A stretch of 64,000 nucleotides of DNA from Nematopogon swammerdamellus (Eukaryota; Arthropoda; Insecta; Lepidoptera; Adelidae): contig OX336345.1 in NCBI GenBank assembly GCA_946902875.1, positions 13,795,395 to 13,859,394 of the forward strand. Direction: 5' to 3'. The notes under the pieces are model-generated. The model saw only the letters and a program-made list of their open reading frames with translations, ran no database searches and was not told the origin of the DNA. Both the position numbers and the translations under genes were made by a program. Positions 1 to 10,920 of the stretch are shown here, in pieces. The stretch's first letter is position 1. Each line of letters starts with the position of its first letter.

Positions 1-345
1 GTAGGCCACCGAGCATATCCTCCTTGGAAGTAGGCCCTTGATTGCGGGATACCAGTTACGTCCACCAGCAGAGACCCAAGCCTCTTCAAGAAGCTTTTGG
101 CTTAAATGACTGCTCCACGGACCGAGGGTTTCAACCGCAAACGCAACAAATTCGAAATCTTGAATTATATATCTATAATATTTATTGCGTTTGAGGCTGT
201 CCGCCCAGGCCTCGGCCGCGCTGGCCGGTCTTGAAGATGCCCGAACGTGACTTGGAGCCAATGTGAGAACACAAATGGCGTCCCACATCAAAGACCTACC
301 CTTGGCCCATGGAACTAAGGTGATACCATCGGGCCTCTTGCCATC
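1..345 (-). mobile_element. Retroelement ORF C-terminal fragment, cut by the window edge
   Basis: Read on the minus strand, about 114 codons are open from around 345 to base 1 and run off the left edge. The reading includes PDGITLVPWAKGRSL, LKRNKYY and FAVETLGPW. These resemble the C-terminal module that follows the reverse transcriptase in some non-LTR elements of moths and cnidarians. Family assignment is from memory of such proteins and is approximate. A diverged piece of the same module (FAVETLGPW) occurs at 20510-20640. The 68-bp tandem array begins about 100 bp to the right. Confidence 0.5.
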
Positions 346-451
346 CAGCCGGGAATAACCGCAGGGTTTTAGGATGCACGGTATGTTTGCCGTCAGAAGC
401 GTGGACTTTATAATAAAATTTAAATTAATTTAACTCAATCTTAATATCGCT

Positions 452-1310
452 TAGTTACCTACTTTATTCGAGATGGTTCGGCCTCGCCTTAGTTACTTAC
501 TTTCTTCAAGAAGGTTTACCTTCTTCCTGAACGCAGCTCGGCCTTCGGCCTAGCCCTTAGTTACTTGCTTTCTTCGAGATGGTTTAGCTTCTTCCCGAAT
601 GCAGCTCGGCCTTCGGCCTCGCCCTTATTTACTTGCTTTCTTCAAGATGTTTTATTATTTATCAGAATGTAGCTCGGCCTTCGGCCTCGCCTTAGTTACT
701 CACTTTCTTCAAGATGGTTTAGCTTTTTCCTGAACGCAGCTCGGCCCTCGGCCTCGCCCTTAGTTACTTTCTTTCTTCGAGATGGTTTATTATTTATCAG
801 AACGAAGCTCGGCCTTCGGCCTCGCCTTAGTTACTTACTTTCTTCAATATGGTTTAGCTTCTTCCTGAACGCAGCTCGGCCTTCGGCCTCGCCCTTAGTT
901 AATTGCTTTCTTCGATATGGTTTATTATTTATCAGACTGTAGGTCGGCCTTCGGCCTCGCCTTAGTTACTTACTTTCTTCAAGATGGTTCAGCTTCTTCC
1001 TGAACGCAGCTCGGCCTTCGGCCTCATCCTAGTTACTCGCTTTCTCCGAGATGGTTTATTATTTATCAGAACGTAGCTCGGCCTTCGGCCTCGCCTTAGT
1101 TACTTACTTTCTTCAAGATGGTTTAGCTTCTTCCTGAACGCAGCTCGGCCTGCGGCCTGCCCATAGTTACTTCATTCAAGAAAGAATGTTTTTTTTCTTC
1201 CTGAACTCAGCTCCGACTTCCGCCTCACCCTTAGTTACTTTCATCGAGAAAGAATATCGTTTACGTGAGCGCAGATCCGCTTTCGGCTCCGCCTTTAGTT
1301 ACTTACTTTT
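452..1310. repeat. Tandem array, 67-68 bp unit, alternating A/B subtypes
   Basis: About 13 units start with TTAGTTACTTACTTTCTTC-like sequence near 489, 557, 626, 692, 760, 827, 895, 962, 1029, 1096, 1163, 1231 and 1291. Each contains AGCTCGGCCTTCGGCCTCGCC, a small GC-rich palindrome. For much of the array the segment before the palindrome alternates between a TTAGCTTCTTCCTGAACGC type and a TTATTATTTATCAGAACG type, giving a 135-bp dimer. The last units are more diverged. There are no spacers of unrelated sequence, so it is a satellite-like array, not CRISPR. Confidence 0.85.
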
Positions 1311-1531
1311 TTTTTAAATACGAATTTCACGCTAGCGAAGCCGCGGGCAACAGAAATATAAATTGCACCAATGACAGCGACATAAGTTCGACTTCAATTT
1401 GTTTTATTTTTTATTTATCAAACATTTTGTCACCGGCCAGCTCACGTCGAGATGACAGTTCTCCGTTGTCAACTTGTCATTTAAATTTTATAATAATTTT
1501 AATTTTTATTATATTTTTTTGTTTATTATGT

Positions 1532-1622
1532 TAATCCGGGATATACACTGTCACTATACAAAGTTTCGTCAAATTCTGTTCAGTGGTTTTTGCGTGATGC
1601 GCGTACAGACAAAGAGAGATTA
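1532..1622 (+). repeat. SINE body fragment (CCGGGATATACACTG family)
   Basis: The segment with CCGGGATATACACTGTCAC and GTTTCGTCAAATTCTGTTC matches, on the opposite strand, the body of the tRNA-headed SINE at 30580-30815. No tRNA-like head is visible here, so it is a 5'-truncated copy. From 1630 to 2460 I see only AT-rich sequence without a supported gene. Confidence 0.55.
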
Positions 1623-2518
1623 TTAATTTAACGATTTTATTATATGTATTATATGTATAGATTAATCCAGGCAATGGGTAATTTCTAACTTACAAAAAAT
1701 CCAGGAAAAGTATTTTTGTTTTTAGATTTGTTCAGTTCGGTGTCTTAATTAATATTCCGAGTTTGGCCTAGGGCGACCGCCGCTCGCGCCGTTATATTGG
1801 AAAATTCATTACGGAAAGACTAGCTGCTAAATCAAAACAATTCGGAGAAATACGCCGGCCACGGGCGAGTTCCATTCATTTAAGTAAAAACAAAAAATAA
1901 CATATACATACATATAATAATACATTCTTAATGAGCACTATTTATGAAAGCAAGGATTAGCCATTCGAAAGTGGACCTTATATATACAGCCTTATTGCTT
2001 ATATTTTGGTATCTAAGCACGTCACACACAAGGAGATTAAGTGAGGGATTAAGGATTAGTTAGAACCATTATTTGTTAATTTGAGGTGTGATTTTTTGAT
2101 TTATGCCAAACAAAACTGTGTTAGTTATGTCTACATTGTAGTAGCTGAATGTATATTTACATAATAATTGCGCATATCTGATCGATGATGATTATGCATT
2201 CTTTATCTTTAAATAAATTGTATTTGAGTTAACAATAAATAGGAATGACATCTTCTATTAACTCATAAAAGTTTTCCATCAAACTTTATAACGCCCTGTT
2301 CATATTTATATTACCTAAATTATGTCGATTTATATAATAAACAATTACTTATGTTATTAATATAATGCAAATTAGATTTTTGTATGAATACGAGGTAGAA
2401 AACTTAAATGTTCGTAATTGAAAAAAAAATCGATACTTTATCGATCTCATTGTAACGTTTTGTCAATCACTGGCGTAGGGATGCTTTTGTGCTAGTATTA
2501 GTGGGTTAGCGCCCGCGC

Positions 2519-2638
2519 GTATTGGCTATAAGACAGTGTGCGTGCACTTGTACGTACAAGAGTGCATTAATGTTAAATGACTGTCATTGGCTATATAACA
2601 GTGTGTGTCGACTCGTACGTATTAGAGTGCATTAGTAT
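2519..2638. repeat. Two-copy direct repeat, about 66 bp period
   Basis: TATTGGCTATAAGACAGTG...AGAGTGCATTAATG (2519-2571) is repeated with changes as CATTGGCTATATAACAGTG...AGAGTGCATTAGTA (2585-2638). Both contain TCGTACGTA- or TTGTACGTA-like cores. The origin is unknown. Confidence 0.6.
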
Positions 2639-2860
2639 TAGTGATTGTCTTGGAGACACGTGTTTCGTACTGGAAATCATTTCTTCACATATATCCTTCC
2701 TTTCCTGATCTGAGGCTCTACCCGTCCCCGTCCGGATTGACCGAACCCAACGAAAGGCGGTCGAACAAAACGGCTTTAAACATAGTTCGTGCGTTTTCCA
2801 TTCACTTCAATGTAGCTGGCCAGCCAGACCAAAGGGAATCAGACTGACGTGCGACTTAAA

Positions 2861-3475
2861 TTTTTTTTTATTGTAAGCTCGACATATGGCGCCGAGGCAC
2901 CCATTAGGTGTCTAACGGCGCCCATGGACATTCGGTCGTATTCGAGGGTTGCGAATGCCATGCTGGCCTGACAGGTGCCCATTCACGCAAGAGGGGCGTC
3001 GCGAAGGACCCGAGACTGTACTTGGGGGGAAATATATGAGCAGGGAGAGCGTGCAAGAGTTTACCTGTTCTGTAAAGGAAAGATCTGCAGAAACGATTGG
3101 TACGCATGCGCGGCAAGTCCAGCGTATAGGGATGCAATCCCTGCCCAGTGCGCATGGTGCGGAGGTGGAAAGGGGACGGCGGGATCGCGTTAAATAGCTC
3201 CTCCGAGCATTCCCCATGGAATAAGCGATAGAACACACTTAGGGCGCCGCCGACATCCCTACGGAGCTGCAGTAGCTCTAGATTGCGGGACACATCGGGG
3301 TCACCGACTAGGGGCACGGCTCGACGCTGGATCGAATTCAAAGACGACAGCTGGTAGATATTTAGCTGAGGCATTCCACAAGTGCGACCAGTACTCCAAG
3401 CAGGACCTAATTTATGTAACTTCAATATATCAATATCCTTATAACTCGAGAACCACTTTATCAATTTACATACGG
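2861..3475 (-). mobile_element. LINE (jockey/CR1-like) ORF2 C-terminus and 3' end
   Basis: Minus-strand reading gives a C-terminal LINE ORF with SLNSIQRRAVPLVGDP, LRRDVGGALSVFYRLFHGEC and FCRSFLYRTGKLLHALP. This is the tail seen after the reverse transcriptase in jockey/CR1-like elements. A run of T at 2861-2868 is the poly-A end. The frame is lost before the end and the element is strongly 5'-truncated. Related 3' ends occur at about 8800-8900, 22150-22500 and 62400-62640, all sharing CCCATGGACATTCGGTCGT on the plus strand. Confidence 0.75.
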
Positions 3476-3557
3476 TTTTCACTATTACATTTTGTCACTT
3501 TCTCAAGATGATTTAAGCTATATATAACACTACACAATACTACGTCATCGGCGCCCT

Positions 3558-3687
3558 GCAGGTCTATTCTTGTAAATTCTGACAGCGGAATCAGCGCTGT
3601 TGTGGCGCTGAGAGCCACTTACCAAAGTGGCTCTCAGCGCCACAACAGCGCTGATTCCGCTGTCAGAATTTACAAGAATAAACCTGC
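3558..3687. mobile_element. Near-perfect hairpin element, 63-bp arms, 4-bp loop
   Basis: The arm 3558-3620 is the reverse complement of 3625-3687 with one mismatch, separated by ACCA. It contains no coding sequence. It is a hairpin MITE or a very recent inverted duplication. The surrounding 3690-4770 holds no supported gene, only AT-rich sequence with an A run near 3996-4013. Confidence 0.85.
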
Positions 3688-4772
3688 TGAACTGTGTGCA
3701 AAGTCACGCGAAAAATTTAAATTTTGGGTGTTCACAGATTTTATCTTCAAATGTATGACATTTTGACCAAAATTAATAATTATTGCACAACTACATAAGA
3801 TTAGATTTATATAATTTATGTTTTTCAGAATTTTCAAAGAACCCTTGACAGCAAAAAGTTCAGGGACCCAACTGCAGTTTTTTGTCAAATTTTAAAGGAA
3901 ATATTTGTTAAAGCAAACTTAATGATTATAGCAGTTAAATATTTTTGAAATTCCCTTAACATTACCTACAGAATGATATGACACTCAAGTTTATTAAAAA
4001 AAAAAAAAAAAATATTTTTGGTTTATATTTTGGGGTATCCTGTACTTTCCACAGTACTATTAAACAAAGTTATCTATAATCTATCTAGCGGCAATAATTT
4101 CTTCGTTCATACTTGAAGAATGAAACAAACTGCACATTGTGTATATTTTTAATATTTTTATATTTTTACATACAATGTAGATATAATAATAACACTATAT
4201 AATTTTTTTTATGATTACCAAATAAAGATATTTCCTATCTAATACAATAGACCAGCACTACGTGCAGTAAGTATGCGAGTGTGACAGGGTTCTACATATG
4301 CTCTAATGCTCTGTGTATGGTACGATACCGATATTGGCAACACTAATCAGTAAATAAATTTATCTACAGAACCACAAACTTAAGTGTAGGTACCATAATG
4401 AAAAAAAAATGTACAATACTTGACCAAAACACTGTTTTACAGTTATTTCATATTTTTATAACACATCAATATTTTAATACTTTTCTTTTACAATCTCAAA
4501 TTTTTGGAAAGTATATTCCGGTATTGTCTTATCGTTTTTAAACTCTGCTTTATCCACTTGGCTGCTCGGACTTCCTTTTGTTCTTAACCAATCCATCCTG
4601 AAAAGAAAATAACAAAATATTATTGTGGAAATTATGACTTACTAACTTTGGCTCGCGTCTACGTGAAATTCGAAAAGGATAAAGTAAGTCTCATTTATAT
4701 GACCTGACTACTCTCACAATTAGAGCCACTGCTCAGTACCCCAAGTAGATAGGGTGATGAATTGATCATATA

Positions 4773-5443
4773 TATAAGGTCTTTCAATAGTAGGTAACGA
4801 TACGCTAAGGGATGTATATGTATCAGATACTGATCACGTTCCCATACTTACCAATATTTGTTTACGATATAAAATTGATTTGATGATTTGTCAGCCTCGA
4901 TAGCTCAGTGGTGCAGACAGTCAACTGTCGCTATTGAATGTTAAGCAATGCTGGGTGCGGTCAGTACTTGGATGGGTGACCGCTGACCGTTGGAGGCTGA
5001 CCGAGGTACGGATTCCTCGTAAAACTGTAGGTCCCTTCCCTCCTAATCTTACTTGGTGGTAGGGTTTAACCCGCCCGGGTAGGTACCACCGCACTGAATG
5101 AAACGTCGGTCTAAACGGCTATGTAAATAGTTTGTGTTTTCCGACCAGTTCAGTGTAGCCGGCACGATCAAAGGGGGAAGCACTGACATGGCACCTAGTT
5201 CACCCGGTGTTATGGGCTGACATCACGGACGTTGTAGGTGATGTAGCCAACCGTGTCAGTTTCCATAAAAAAAAAAACATACTTATTAACGTGAAATACG
5301 CGCACTTCACATAATTAAATTTGAGGAGTGAGTAAGTTTTTTATATCGTAAAAAAAAATTGGTATGGGAACGTGATGATCAGTATCTAATACACATACAC
5401 CCCTTAGCGTATCGTTACCTACTAATGAAAGACCTTATATAAT
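4773..5443. mobile_element. Foldback/MITE with long inverted arms, interrupted by a SINE
   Basis: About 100 bp at 4773-4875 (AAGGTCTTTCAATAGTAGG, GATACGCTAAGGG, GATCACGTTCCCATAC) recur inverted at 5340-5443 with a few changes. The loop between the arms is filled by the 5S-derived SINE at 4890-5278. Before that insertion the element was roughly 280 bp. No coding sequence was seen. Confidence 0.7.
4890..5278 (+). mobile_element. 5S rRNA-derived SINE, full-length copy
   Basis: The head at 4890-5001 contains GTGCGGTCAGTACTTGGATG and GGGTGACCGC, clearly derived from the 5S rRNA box C region, preceded by TTAAGCAATGCTGGG (5S box A region). The head starts GTCAGCCTC and ends GAGGCTGAC, which are exact reverse complements, so the 112-nt head can close like helix I of 5S rRNA. 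A tRNA box A-like TAGCTCAGTGG lies at 4901-4911. The body ends in poly-A. Further copies of head and/or body lie at 27671-28016, 32696-33185, 35480-35870, 36593-36870, 40680-41060, 53075-53333 plus 60381-60510, and 61220-61775. Confidence 0.85.
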
Positions 5444-5750
5444 AAATGGATCTCAAGAGTTGCTGAATATAATGGAAAAATCACCCTGCAGTTATCATTA
5501 GTAGTAGTATATTTCACTATATCACTGTGGAGTAGTACACTATCGCCCAGCTTCACTGGAGGACAATTTTCTTTTCTCAACGAGGTTATGTGGAAATACT
5601 TTGTGGGGCTCGCTCTTATTCTCCATCTTCGAAACCATTCATCTATTTTGTCGGGTTCATGCTGTAGTGCAGTAGATGCTTTTTCTGGATCGTTGTTTGA
5701 TGCCATGGCTGCCATGTCATCTGCATATGTTGCAATTGTAACCGCGGGAC
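5430..5750 (-). mobile_element. Jockey-like LINE reverse transcriptase fragment
   Basis: The minus strand encodes ATYADDMAAMASNNDPEKAS, with the YADD catalytic motif of reverse transcriptase, then IDEWFRRWRIRASPTKYFHI and ENCPPVKLGDSVLLHSDIVKY. This is the palm and downstream region of jockey-clade reverse transcriptases. The frame breaks shortly after SDIVKY and only about 100 codons survive. From 5760 to 6260 no other gene is supported. Confidence 0.8.
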
Positions 5751-6262
5751 ACTTAAGTATGGGTTAATTATTTGTAAGTTACTATAATAAATAATACTTA
5801 TAAGGTACTAACAAAACTTTGTGATTTGCGAAGTTTGTTTGTCAGTTCTTCTTCGCATTGAATTTAGAACTGGCGGAATTGTCGACATGTCCAAGCGTAA
5901 GTTACCTACTTATGGATGAAATTATACAATAAACAATAAACACTGTGGGAGTTCGAAAATTAATTTTAACAATTAATTATTAGATAAAATTTAATATGTT
6001 AACTGACATGGAGACAACTTTCTCATTGGGTCCTTGCAGTGACCCCGCCACGGTTCCCTGGGCGGTGTTCTTGCACCAACCTCGCACGCCCAACTCAGTG
6101 GCTTGGTCAAGAGTACACTGAAACACATTCATAATAATTTCATGAGGAAAAGGTTTTTGTAAGGGAAATTTTTGTAAAAAGAGGCAGTTGGACAACTTAG
6201 CAATATAGACTAACAGACAAACAGTTGGGAAGAAAAATGTATGTATGTATATGTATGTATAT

Positions 6263-7554
6263 CAGTGGCGGCTGGCCCTTAAGTGCACTCGTGCGCCGCA
6301 CTACCACAAAACAGCGCCTTCACCCGAAAGAAATAAACAAATTAAAATATTAAACATTTCCATGAATATCACCGATCGAAGTAAAAATATCAAACTGAAT
6401 TCGTTCCTATTTCCTAGACAACAAGGCACGATTTTGCTGTACGTAATACGTACTACATACTACGTATCGCCGCCGAGCTCGCCGCCGCCGAGTGCATTAG
6501 AAAACACCGCGAACGTCTCTTGTATTGATACTATGAGAAAATGTCTAACGCCGCTGCCCCGCCGCGTGAAACAAAACACTCTTCATACGATTATGTGTGG
6601 AACAAGGTTGCGTTCTGCGTGTGACACACGACGGAAAAAGAAGGACAGTATATTGTGGATAGACGCGCGTGCGACACGTCGCGACCGAGCCAGCCGACGA
6701 TGAGCCGAAGTAAGCCGAGATCGTGAACTCGACCGCGGGCACGTGCGGGCGGGAGCGCGCGGGCGCGGCGGGGGCGATCCAAACTCTGGGTCGAAGATAC
6801 ACACAAGCGCTAAGTACCTACATGTATGTACGCTGTTGCACGACTCGACAGGCGAGTCCATTTTTGGAATATGGGTTGTTTCTTATATATAACAGATCGA
6901 GTTTGCAATTGAATATTTGAATTATTCGAATATCGATTTGATACATATTCGAATGGTAATTTATAAAATATTCGAATGTTACGACAAACATTAATGCGTT
7001 ACGAAAATATTTCGCTATTTTAGTTAAAGGCAAAAAATGGAATCACCCAAAGAGCTAGGCAGGCGTTGTTTGGCGCGCCGCGCCTTCTCAGTTCGGGGCG
7101 AGACCCGTCGTCGCGTGACGCGTCGGTCGACCGACAATCGCCGCGCCGCCGCGCCGGGATGTTTTGCAAATCCGTTTTTTAGCAGTTTGAACGACTTTTC
7201 GTCAGTTAACATTGTGAAGTTTTCTTCATTGCCCGGCGCGGCAAGGACGCGACACCGACGCGAGACGCGACACAACTGTCTGGCCGGGCGGGCGCGGGCG
7301 CGCGCGCCGCGCCGGGCACGCCTCGCGCGCGGGTATGCGAGGTATGCGGGTATGCGGGTAGGCGAGGCGCGGCTCGCTCGTGGCCACTGCGCGCGCAGTG
7401 AAGTGTCGCTTTGGTTCTTCGAGCAATTAGGACGCTGGGTGGGTACATAATTTTTGCAAATAAGTCAAGACCGCGGTATCCATTAGATTCACGTTTGGGT
7501 ATAGTACTAAGTAGCTAGCGCACACCCAGTCCCATAGGTCACCAGCCGCCACTG
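6263..7554 (+). mobile_element. Non-autonomous hAT element, copy 1 (1292 bp)
   Basis: Both ends read CAGTGGCGGCTGG inward, and the element is flanked by an exact 8-bp duplication ATGTATAT (6255-6262 and 7555-7562). A CAGTG terminus with an 8-bp duplication is typical of hAT. The interior is GC-rich around 6440-6780 and 7060-7400. Its open frames have no recognisable transposase, so it is non-autonomous. Left-side sequence is shared, inverted, with the copy at 18492-19462. Confidence 0.9.
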
Positions 7555-7562
7555 ATGTATAT

Positions 7563-8300
7563 ATTCTTTATTGAACACCAATTTATAAAAATTAGGTACA
7601 ACAGGCGAGCTTAATGCCGCGAGGCATTCTATTCTAACCTTTGGGATATGGGAGAAGTACATGCAGGCGAACAAGAATAGTTTGTGGCAATGCGTTAAGG
7701 CTGTAAAGAAATAAATGTATGATAAACTGATAAACTACATACGAATACTACATAAATACTTTAATAAGCATATGTATATAATAAACTTACATATTATGTA
7801 CATCGATCGGTGGTACTGTTGTGCAACACAACCAACTGAATGACAGGAGAGTAAGAGAAGGGCAGTAAAGATATGTATATCTAATATTACATTTATTTAC
7901 TTTAGAGTTAATTATTAATTAATTAATAATTATATTTGCATTTACTTCGGTAAGGAAAGGAGAAGTTTGTTTAAATTAATCTTAAATACATTCATAGATT
8001 TAGTAAGTCTAGTAATTTTACTGAGAAAGCTGGTAAAGCACGAAGAGACTCAATTAGAACCTGGTTAAATAATCTGGATTACCACGGAACAGAGCAGCTA
8101 CTGGAAATCTTAAGTTAAACATTTATACATTTGAATTGATTCATGATTCGTAATGCTTTATGTTTTTCTTTGAATGTGTTATTTATTTATAAAGTTTAGT
8201 ATTAAAAATCTGTAACTAAAAAAAAAATATATATATATATAGCATAAATATATACCTATATAAATTATAACAATAAAAAGGGGGAAAAAACAGAATACGA
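7563..8300. other. No gene seen; probable LINE 3' remnant and AT-rich sequence
   Basis: TTCTTTATTGAACACCA near 7565 followed by GGCGAGCTTAATGCCGCGAGGC resembles 3' ends of moth LINEs in reverse orientation. The remainder is AT-rich with an AT microsatellite near 8228-8240. No protein similarity was recognised. Confidence 0.35.
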
Positions 8301-8396
8301 CTTTTCGTCAGTTAACATTGTGAAGTTTTCTTCATTGCCCGGCGCGGCAAGGACGCGACACCGACGCGAGACGCGACACAACTGTCTGGCCAGGCG
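8296..8396. repeat. Copy of a 100-bp segment from the hAT element
   Basis: CGACTTTTCGTCAGTTAAC...ACACAACTGTCTGGCC repeats positions 7192-7292 inside hAT copy 1 almost without change. It is a local duplicate or part of another copy of the same family. Confidence 0.75.
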
Positions 8397-8579
8397 GGCC
8401 GCGCATCTTGATAGATTTACTCACATCTTGTATTTATTATACTTATTTATTACATAATTTAGATTTAGACGGGCGCAAATGTAAATGTAAAAAAAAAGAA
8501 GTTACGGATAAACTCCTGCAAGACAGAACTTTCTAGTGCAGGAGAACTGAAATGTATGTATCAAGTGCCAATATTATGT

Positions 8580-8770
8580 TTAAATAAATAAATTTTCATT
8601 TTCATTTTCAGATGTAGAGGAGCGTAAATGCACGGGTAGATTATTCCAGAGGCGAGCTGTTTGTACTGTGAAAGAGTCCGTGTAGAACGAGCTAGAGTGA
8701 GCCGGTATTGCCAAGAGTAAGTTGTCAGCAGATCTTAAAGCCAAGCCAAAGCCACCAAATGCAGGTATTT
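8580..8770 (-). mobile_element. LINE ORF2 C-terminal fragment
   Basis: The minus strand reads FGLALRSADNLLLAIPAHSS then SFTVQTARLWNNLPVHLRSS, the conserved tail of jockey/CR1-type LINE proteins. The frame stops near 8580. Another LINE 3' piece with CAATGGACATTCAGTC follows at about 8810-8900. The 8900-10080 stretch holds no gene I can support; the open frame at 9126-9434 is Arg/Ser-rich without similarity. Confidence 0.65.
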
Positions 8771-10112
8771 CACTATTTACTTTTTTTATATCTAAAGCCG
8801 TGCCACTCATAAGGTGTCTGACGACGCCAATGGACATTCAGTCTTATGCGGGGGTTGCGAATGCTAAGCTGGCCTGATAGGTGCCCATTCACGCCCCTCA
8901 CGAAGGCTGGAATAATGATGAAACAAAAATGCAGAAAATTTATTTGTGGTCCTGAAAATATAGCATGGAAGCCAAGGGGGTAAGCATATTTAATAATTGG
9001 AAAGTCATAAGGTTAATAATGCATGTGTCGTTTGTTATAGCCATCGGTTCTAGGTGACTCTAATCACAGCCAGTGAGCATGTATTCTACTAGAAGATATT
9101 CTACGAAAAAAGATACAGACAAATTGTGTCCCAACAGCTGAAGGTTGGCGGAGTGCAGAGCCGAGCGGTAGAGGGAAGCTCGTGCGGAGCGGGAAAGGAG
9201 CTAGCGGGCGGTAAGCATAATGAAATGCTAGCCAAGGTCAACCCAACGCGTGCATTAGAATACGTGGGCGATGCACGTAGCAGACGGCCGCGGCGGCGCG
9301 TGCACCGAGTTCGGCCGCTAGCGATCGACTGGTCTCAGCTGGTCAATTTGATCTCAAATTGGTGGAGCCATACCCGTTGCCCGAGTAAACCCTCCAGTAG
9401 AACACCTATTAGCTCATTGATTACAGCAGTGTAAGTTGTACTACCCTACCTATAGTGGTTCTGTATATCTGCCTGCCTACTTAAATCTTGCCACTCACCT
9501 ATAATACCTAGTAGTATTGCCAATTTGTCTGTTATGTAATAGGGACAATTTCTGTTGTTGTGTAAAGTCTGTGAAAATAATAAATGAAATTTTGAGTTGA
9601 GTTTGAGTTTTTGATTAAGTCCCGTGCTTCTTGGTTGCATTGCATTATTCACAGGTTGAAAGCTAGGTAGATACCAACCAATACCAACCAAAGTTATTTT
9701 TTGGTGATCTGATCTTGACACAGTAACATGTATTTGTGACGTCATTATGAATCTTGCGCTAACTATTTAACTACTAACCTTGCGGAAGAAGACACCCTGC
9801 ACCCGGCCAAAAACTTCAAAGTCGACGGAACGGATTGCCATGCCGGCATTGCCACTGGAACTACGTGTCAGAACCACTAGCGCCCCGCACACCGCCAACA
9901 ATCTTCCGTTCACCATTCAGATGAGCTGCTGTGTAGTCCGGTCGTATGGCCTGGTTATTAAATTTTAGTTTGTTTATTGTTTTATAAAATATAATTTAAC
10001 AAACAGTTCGTGCTCCTCTGTACCTTTTGTTTTGTTTTTCTTAGTTTTCTTAGAAATACCTACTTGCACATTTTGACAGTTACAATTTTTTTTTTATATT
10101 TTTTTTTTAGAT

Positions 10113-10510
10113 TATTTTTTTTAATTTAATCGTCTCCTCCCGAAACAGGCAAAACTCATTAGAGTATACAGCCATTTCTTTCGTAGCTTTAACGTCTGTT
10201 GTATAAATTCCGGGCCCGCGAGAACCCCAAAAATATATATTTTTAATTACAACGACGACGCGACAAACTTCCGCCGTCCGCCATCTTGTACTTTTTTTTA
10301 TGCAAGTGAATTTATTTATTTATTTATTTTTTTAGATTAATTCGTCTCCTTCCGAAACAGGCAAAACTCATTAGAGTATACAGCCATTTCTGTTTTTTAA
10401 CGTCTATTGTATAAATTCTCGCACCGCGAGAACCACAAAAATATATATTTATAATTACAACGACGACGCGACAAACTTCCGCACTTCCGCCGCCGTCCGC
10501 CATCTTTTTT
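10113..10510. repeat. Tandem duplication of about 180-220 bp
   Basis: CCCGAAACAGGCAAAACTC...CTTCCGCCGTCCGCCATC (10113-10290) recurs as CCGAAACAGGCAAAACTC...CCGTCCGCCATC (about 10350-10505), direct orientation, with small indels. Both units contain ACAACGACGACGCGACAAAC. No coding capacity was recognised. Confidence 0.75.
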
Positions 10511-10669
10511 CTCTTTTCCTGACAGTTACAAACTTACAAAACGCAGTGGATAAATTCTCTTTGCTTACATACAAATGTCAAAATAAAAAAAAAACTCTTT
10601 GTTGCGTTTTAGAGATGTGTTTCGGTTGTATTGAATCGAAATAATTTCGCTTTGTAACTTTTTTTTTTA

Positions 10670-10920
10670 TGGGGAGCACGACAAATGGCGCGCGCCACAC
10701 TAACGCAGAGGTGTAGTCCACTATTCAATTTTATTAAGTTCTACCTAAATGCATTCCAGCTTACTCTCCCCGACCCGAGTAACCTAGTTAGATGGGGGAA
10801 ATCCACAAATAGATTATGCCCGTCATGTAAGGAGTCCGTAGGCACGGCCAAACATTTGTTATTCGAATGCAAAATACTACTTGAGCGAGGCCAGTACCTA
10901 TTCCTACCGTCATGATAAGT
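10670..10920 (+). mobile_element. LINE C-terminal fragment with zinc-knuckle-like motif
   Basis: The frame starting at 10685 contains LCPSCKESVGTAKHLLFECK, a CxxC...H...C arrangement like the one after the RNase H or reverse transcriptase region of R1/RTE-type LINEs. It ends 76 codons after its first ATG. It is probably a decayed fragment. Confidence 0.5.

Noticed and set aside
452..1310. CRISPR-like regular repeat
   Set aside because: Units are contiguous and differ throughout; no unique spacers; the context is eukaryotic.
2641..2847. 68-codon frame starting GTG/ATG-like
   Set aside because: Ends in a diverged SINE remnant (near 2808-2855); no homology.
6545..7450. Several overlapping Arg/Ala-rich frames
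   Set aside because: GC-rich interior of a hAT element; open in many frames at once, no conserved motifs.
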